From Candidatus Geohydrothermomicrobium daggyaiense (GTDB taxonomy: Bacteria > Actinomycetota > Geothermincolia > Fen-727 > JACVIW01): DNA of 17,333 nucleotides. Positions 14,284 through 17,333 of the stretch are shown piece after piece. A program made the translations under genes and the position numbers. The notes beneath the pieces are model-generated. The model saw nothing but the letters and a program-made list of their open reading frames with translations. It was not told where the DNA came from and searched no databases. Where the stretch lies: assembly GCA_015711695.1 (NCBI GenBank), contig JACVIW010000013.1, forward strand, positions 1 to 17,333. Direction: 5' to 3'. The number at the start of each line of letters is the position of its first letter. Position 1 is the first letter of the stretch.

Positions 14284-14754
14284 ATGGAAAAAGATAAGAA
14301 GCGTAAAAAGCCGCAGATACGCAAGGGCAATATCACTACGAGAGGGGAAAAGAAGAAAGTTTGTAAATACACCCTTCAGCCCAGAGCAGAAAGTCTCACC
14401 ACGTTAAGAGAATTCATAAGAACAACACTTCAACCCTTTGATTCCATCAGGTACCATGTTCACGATATAGTCTTTGCCACACACGAAGCATGCAAAAACG
14501 CGCTTGAGCATAATCCCGAAAGTGACGAGCCCGTGGACGTGGTGTGTGAGGTTTTCGACGATTCCGTAATTATTCAGGTCTCAGATAAGGGTAAAGGATT
14601 CGACCCTGGAGCAGTTCCAGAAAGCATGCCTGATCCAACAGCTTTATGCGGAAGGGGGATATTTCTCATCCACACGCTTATGGACGCGGTCGAGACGAAG
14701 ACAGGCGCTGACGGTACAATGGTGAGAATGCAAAAAAAGATACGTGACTCTTAA
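14284..14754 (+). CDS. Anti-sigma regulatory kinase, RsbW/SpoIIAB-like HATPase
   Basis: The 156 residues carry a GHKL ATPase fold typical of serine kinases that bind sigma factors and phosphorylate anti-sigma antagonists. The N box is EACKNALEHN (68-77), the G1 box is DKGKGFDPGA (101-110) and the G2 box is GRGIFLIHTLMD (123-134). The first 25 residues are extremely Lys/Arg-rich and not part of the domain. The start at 14284 is chosen because GGGAG lies nine bases upstream and a strong promoter lies at 14221-14249. No antagonist (RsbV/SpoIIAA), sigma factor or PP2C phosphatase gene is next to it, so its partners are encoded elsewhere. Other members of this family act in stress, sporulation or development signalling. 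Confidence 0.85.
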   Translation: MEKDKKRKKPQIRKGNITTRGEKKKVCKYTLQPRAESLTTLREFIRTTLQPFDSIRYHVHDIVFATHEACKNALEHNPESDEPVDVVCEVFDDSVIIQVSDKGKGFDPGAVPESMPDPTALCGRGIFLIHTLMDAVETKTGADGTMVRMQKKIRDS

Positions 14755-14811
14755 TGTAAACAACCACAGCGGGTAACAGTTGAGCGATAAAAGCCACCTC
14801 GAATAAAATCC

Positions 14812-15348
14812 TCAAGGCTGAAGGGATTCTTCGGAAGGAATACCTTCTATAAAAATTTCTATATTTTCGACATCCCGGCAGTTGGCACTGACTGTCTTCT
14901 TGATCTGGTTCTCTATAGCGATGACCCATGTCGACCCTCCACCGTATTTCTTCATCTCCTCTGAGAAATCTAGGCGAGCCACGCCAGACTCTATAGACGA
15001 GGAGATCAGCCGGACGCCTTCCGGTATAGCAGTGGATATCCCCTCGCTTTTTTCGCTTGATGTCGGACCGGCGAGAAGGTTCGAAATTGCTGCTTTCAAC
15101 GGGTCAGTGCTTTCCACTCTTCTCTCTACCTCAACAAGTTTGTCGCCCTTAAAAAAATAAACCTTGACAGTCATGGCTCCCCGTGGCGGCTGTGACTTTT
15201 CCTTCTGCGTCTTTGAGCTTCCCTGGATGATCGACTCATTCGTTCTTGATGTCCGGGCACAACCCCATGAAACAAAGATGACACAGGCGCCCGTGAGGCA
15301 ACAACCGATTATCATTACAATGCGCTTGCGGAAACCTGAAAGTCCCAT
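14812..15348 (-). CDS. GerMN-domain lipoprotein
   Basis: The 178 residues have a signal peptide (KRIVMIIGCCLTGACVIFV) ending in SWGC, with Cys30 the likely lipidation site; LTGAC at Cys22 is a second possibility. After a Ser/Gln/Lys-rich linker comes a GerMN domain from about 58: VKVYFFKGDKLVEVERRV, then ISNLLAGPTSSEKSEGISTAIP, GVRLISSSIESGVARLDFS and a C-terminal IEIFIEGIP. This domain occurs in Bacillus GerM and in many actinobacterial envelope lipoproteins such as LpqB. The start is set by AAGGAAGGTG five bases before the ATG; the longer frame to 15465 overlaps the divergent gene. It is convergent with the anti-sigma gene and divergent from the DUF2229 gene. In an actinobacterium an envelope role is likelier than spore germination. 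Confidence 0.85.
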   Translation of the reverse strand: MGLSGFRKRIVMIIGCCLTGACVIFVSWGCARTSRTNESIIQGSSKTQKEKSQPPRGAMTVKVYFFKGDKLVEVERRVESTDPLKAAISNLLAGPTSSEKSEGISTAIPEGVRLISSSIESGVARLDFSEEMKKYGGGSTWVIAIENQIKKTVSANCRDVENIEIFIEGIPSEESLQP

Positions 15349-15419
15349 TTTTTCACCTTCCTTTATTCTACATGACCTCCATACCTGCGAATGCCCCGAT
15401 CCATGCAACACTTTATAAC

Positions 15420-15425
15420 TATAAT
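15420..15425 (+). promoter_or_regulatory. -10 box placing transcription start on the DUF2229 start codon
   Basis: TATAAT at 15420-15425 ends six bases before the ATG at 15432, and no Shine-Dalgarno sequence is found. With the usual distance, transcription starts at or beside the A of ATG, giving a leaderless mRNA. No -35 match is visible. On the minus strand of the same 83-base divergent spacer, TAGAAT (15365-15370) may serve the GerMN gene. Confidence 0.45.
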
Positions 15426-15431
15426 ATTCGT

Positions 15432-16484
15432 ATGACGCGAGTAGGAATTCCAAGAGCGCTCTCATATTATCGCTATTTTCCGCTATGGGAAAGTTTTTTC
15501 GAGGAATGCGGAATCGATGTTGTTCGCTCTAATCCAACAAATCCACAAATCCTTGACAGGGGTATAAGCCAGAGCGTTGACGACATTTGCCTTCCGGTAA
15601 AGTGCTACTTCGGGCACGTGCTCGACCTAAACGACAAGGTGGATTTCATCTTGATTGAAAGAATACTTTCCAGGGAAGAGAACCTTGATAATGGTTTTAC
15701 ATGTCCCAAACTCATGGCTCTCCTTGACATGGTGAAGCACGGTCTTGATATAAAACCCCGAGTTTTAGAGTTCCGCCTTGATTCAAAGAAACATTCCGTA
15801 GTCAAAGCTCTTGCAAGAATAGCCAGGTCTCTGGGAATACCTGGACGCGTAGCGCGGGAGTCAATAAGGGTTGCCGTTGAAAGGCAAAAATTCCACCGCC
15901 CGGACTTCTCCCTAATAAATAAGACTCTGGCGCCAGCAGACAGATCAACGGAAAACACTCATGAGACACAGAACCAGGATACTCCCGATCCATCCCGAAA
16001 AACCGCAGATCCGGGCATCGAATGCAATCACTGTGCAAAAGTTCCTCATTACCTTTACCCAAAACAAAAGCAGGGTCTGGACATCGCAGTTGTGGGGCAC
16101 GAATATTTGCTTTTTGACAGGTTCTTAAGCCATGACATTTGCGGGAAACTTGAGCGCCTTGGAGCAAGAGTGCACACTTCAGCGGATCTCCCCCGGGAAT
16201 TAATCGAAAGAGAGATACAGGAATATAGGGATATATCATGGATCTACGAAAGGGACCTCGTCGGTGCGGCTTCATATTTTCTATCTTCAGGGACTGTGGA
16301 TGGGATTGTCTTTGTCGTCTGTTTCGCGTGTGGTCCGGATTCAATGACTATGGAAATCATAAACAGGGAGATTAAACCTGGAAAGAGACCCCCGGTGATG
16401 ATCCTGGTTATTGATGAACACACAGGGGACGCCGGCATCTTAACGAGGCTTGAGGCTTTCATGGACATGGTTAGAAGGAGTTGA
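15432..16484 (+). CDS. Acyl-CoA dehydratase activase-related protein (DUF2229)
   Basis: The 350 residues open with RVGIPRALSYYRYFPLWESFFEECG, the signature of the DUF2229 region found in large 2-hydroxyacyl-CoA-dehydratase activases and in stand-alone proteins of anaerobes. Conserved cysteines are C53 and C58 (DICLPVKCYFGH), C91 (TCPK), C198 and C201 (ECNHC), C237, and C297 and C300 (CFACGPDS); these suggest Fe-S binding. The end has DEHTGDAGILTRLEAF (328-343). Residues about 165-196 are a hydrophilic Thr/Asp/Gln-rich linker between the two halves. ATG 15432 is chosen because homology begins there and a -10 box precedes it; the frame is open to 15372 but that part overlaps the GerMN gene's leader. 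The next gene starts one base after its stop. Its biochemical role is not established; by family it may couple ATP hydrolysis to low-potential electron transfer. Confidence 0.82.
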   Translation: MTRVGIPRALSYYRYFPLWESFFEECGIDVVRSNPTNPQILDRGISQSVDDICLPVKCYFGHVLDLNDKVDFILIERILSREENLDNGFTCPKLMALLDMVKHGLDIKPRVLEFRLDSKKHSVVKALARIARSLGIPGRVARESIRVAVERQKFHRPDFSLINKTLAPADRSTENTHETQNQDTPDPSRKTADPGIECNHCAKVPHYLYPKQKQGLDIAVVGHEYLLFDRFLSHDICGKLERLGARVHTSADLPRELIEREIQEYRDISWIYERDLVGAASYFLSSGTVDGIVFVVCFACGPDSMTMEIINREIKPGKRPPVMILVIDEHTGDAGILTRLEAFMDMVRRS

Positions 16485-16485
16485 A

Positions 16486-17333
16486 TTGAGAGTTTCTTTC
16501 CCTCACATGGGAAACGCGTATATACCGCTTTCGGCTCTCTTGTCCGCGCTTGGGGCAGAGGTCATAATTCCACCGCTGCCGACAAAGAAAACAGTGGAGC
16601 TGGGATCACTTTATGCTCCTGAATTTGTCTGCCTTCCGTTTAAAGTAAATCTCGGAGACAACTTACAGGCGCTTGACATGGGGGCAAACACGCTCGCAAT
16701 GGTATGCGGGGCATGGGCGTGCAGATTCGGGTATTACGGGCGAATTCAGCACAGGATTCTCCGGGACGCCGGTTTTGAGTTTGAAAGCCTGTTTCTCGGG
16801 CGCAGTAGCATCGCGTCTGTCTATAAAAGGTTCAGAGAAACCTCAGGAAAATGCTTGCCGCTCTCATGGGCAAAGGCTCTTCGCATCTTTTACATGAAAG
16901 CAAAAGCAGTTGATAAGCTTGAATCACTCTCGAGGAAAATAAGACCCTTTGAAATAAAGAAAGGCTCCACTTCCCGGGCCCTTGCTGACGGATTGAAAAT
17001 TCTTCATCAGGCCCGTGACGTACGCGAAACGCGTGAAGCTTTTCAGAAAGCAAAGAATACACTGCTGGCCGTCGAGACCGAAAATTCGCATAAGCCCCTT
17101 CATATATCCATTGTTGGCGAGATATACGTTGTATTAGAACCAGCTCTTAACTTCTCGCTGATCGAGAGACTCGGAGAAAGAGGAGTGCTTGTTCATCCTG
17201 CGCTCTCTGTGTACAAGTGGCTCTTTCGGTCATTAAAAATAGATCCTTTTATTACCGCAGATGAGAAACTCGCGATAAGAAGAACAAAGCCATATATACC
17301 CTATGACATTGGCGGAGAAGAGCACCAGACGAT
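16486..17333 (+). CDS. HgdB-like / CoA-dehydratase-activase-related protein (3' truncated)
   Basis: Starts with TTG at 16486, one base after the stop of the DUF2229 gene, with AAGGAG five bases upstream, so the two are translationally coupled. About 282 codons are visible before the window ends. The protein begins RVSFPHMGNAYIPLSALLSALG and carries EFVCLPFK (C49) and CGAWACRFGYYGRIQ (C74, C79), patterns shared by the second member of DUF2229/HgdB-like pairs, where such cysteines hold an Fe-S cluster. The later part (LHISIVGEIYVVLEPALNFSLIERLGERGV) resembles the 2-hydroxyglutaryl-CoA dehydratase B-subunit fold. An ATP-binding activase of the ASKHA family would be expected downstream, outside the window. 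True substrate unknown. Confidence 0.78.
   Translation, partial: MRVSFPHMGNAYIPLSALLSALGAEVIIPPLPTKKTVELGSLYAPEFVCLPFKVNLGDNLQALDMGANTLAMVCGAWACRFGYYGRIQHRILRDAGFEFESLFLGRSSIASVYKRFRETSGKCLPLSWAKALRIFYMKAKAVDKLESLSRKIRPFEIKKGSTSRALADGLKILHQARDVRETREAFQKAKNTLLAVETENSHKPLHISIVGEIYVVLEPALNFSLIERLGERGVLVHPALSVYKWLFRSLKIDPFITADEKLAIRRTKPYIPYDIGGEEHQT

Noticed and set aside
14139..14372. N-terminal extension of the carbonic anhydrase frame
   Set aside because: It overlaps the promoter and start of the divergent gene, while GGGAGGTG directly before the internal ATG at 14138 gives a full-length family member.
15349..15465. N-terminal extension of the GerMN lipoprotein frame
   Set aside because: The signal peptide begins at the ATG at 15348, which has a good ribosome binding site; the extension overlaps the divergent gene.
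1..17333. Apparent excess of CTCGAG hexamers (about 15 in the window)
   Set aside because: Many fall in coding sequence and can reflect frequent CTC-GAG (Leu-Glu) codon pairs. Without genome-wide counts it is not evidence of a special signal.

Overview
The window looks like a chromosomal segment of an anaerobic, deep-branching actinobacterium of the Geothermincolia/Aquicultoria kind. This placement is inferred from gene content, not from a marker gene. The pointers are the C-terminal 'FDxWLCxxNP...ERPMYF' repeats of the first protein, a class V fructose-1,6-bisphosphate aldolase/phosphatase, an oxygen-sensitive 4-hydroxybutyryl-CoA dehydratase-type enzyme, dehydratase-activase-like proteins, and two genes whose -10 boxes sit so close to the start codon that the mRNAs would be leaderless or nearly so. 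Genes are densely packed on both strands. No tRNA, rRNA, CRISPR array, transposase or phage gene was seen.

Layout. 1-614: C-terminus of a repeat-containing, probably surface or secreted protein. 755-2203: 4-hydroxybutyryl-CoA dehydratase/vinylacetyl-CoA isomerase family enzyme with all four cluster ligands. 2204-2562: a gene-free stretch with strong long-range base pairing and a minus-strand terminator-like hairpin, a candidate structured RNA, followed by the lexA promoter. 2563-7733: a compact + strand SOS mutagenesis operon, lexA-dinB-dnaE (short DnaE2/ImuC-like polymerase). 7744-8952 (-): cysteine desulfurase. 8953-9317: regulatory spacer with repeated ACTGTT/AACAGT half-sites and a promoter. 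9318-10415: bifunctional FBP aldolase/phosphatase. 10599-11372 (-): AcuA-like acetyltransferase, divergent from a two-CBS-domain protein at 11657-12082; the spacer holds two separate inverted-repeat systems. 12091-13400 (-): two paralogous small lipoproteins and a frame-disrupted small ORF that a +1 shift at CTT-TGA would rejoin. 13620-14138 (-): gamma-type carbonic anhydrase. 14284-14754: RsbW/SpoIIAB-like anti-sigma kinase with its own consensus-like promoter. 14812-15348 (-): GerMN-domain lipoprotein. 15432-17333: a translationally coupled pair of acyl-CoA-dehydratase-activase-related proteins (DUF2229 type, then an HgdB-like partner cut by the window end).

How they fit together. LexA would repress a cassette in which a catalytically intact DinB stands where the inactive ImuB sits in classical imuAB-dnaE2 cassettes. 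The class V FBPase and an AcuA-type acetyltransferase, known elsewhere to control acetyl-CoA synthetase, point to gluconeogenic growth from C2 compounds. Cysteine desulfurase, the 4Fe-4S dehydratase and the activase-like pair point to an Fe-S-rich anaerobic metabolism. The strongest leads are the 2204-2480 RNA candidate, the +1-frameshift ORF at 12091-12277, the unusual SOS cassette, the activase-like operon, and the mutually exclusive hairpins upstream of the CBS gene.
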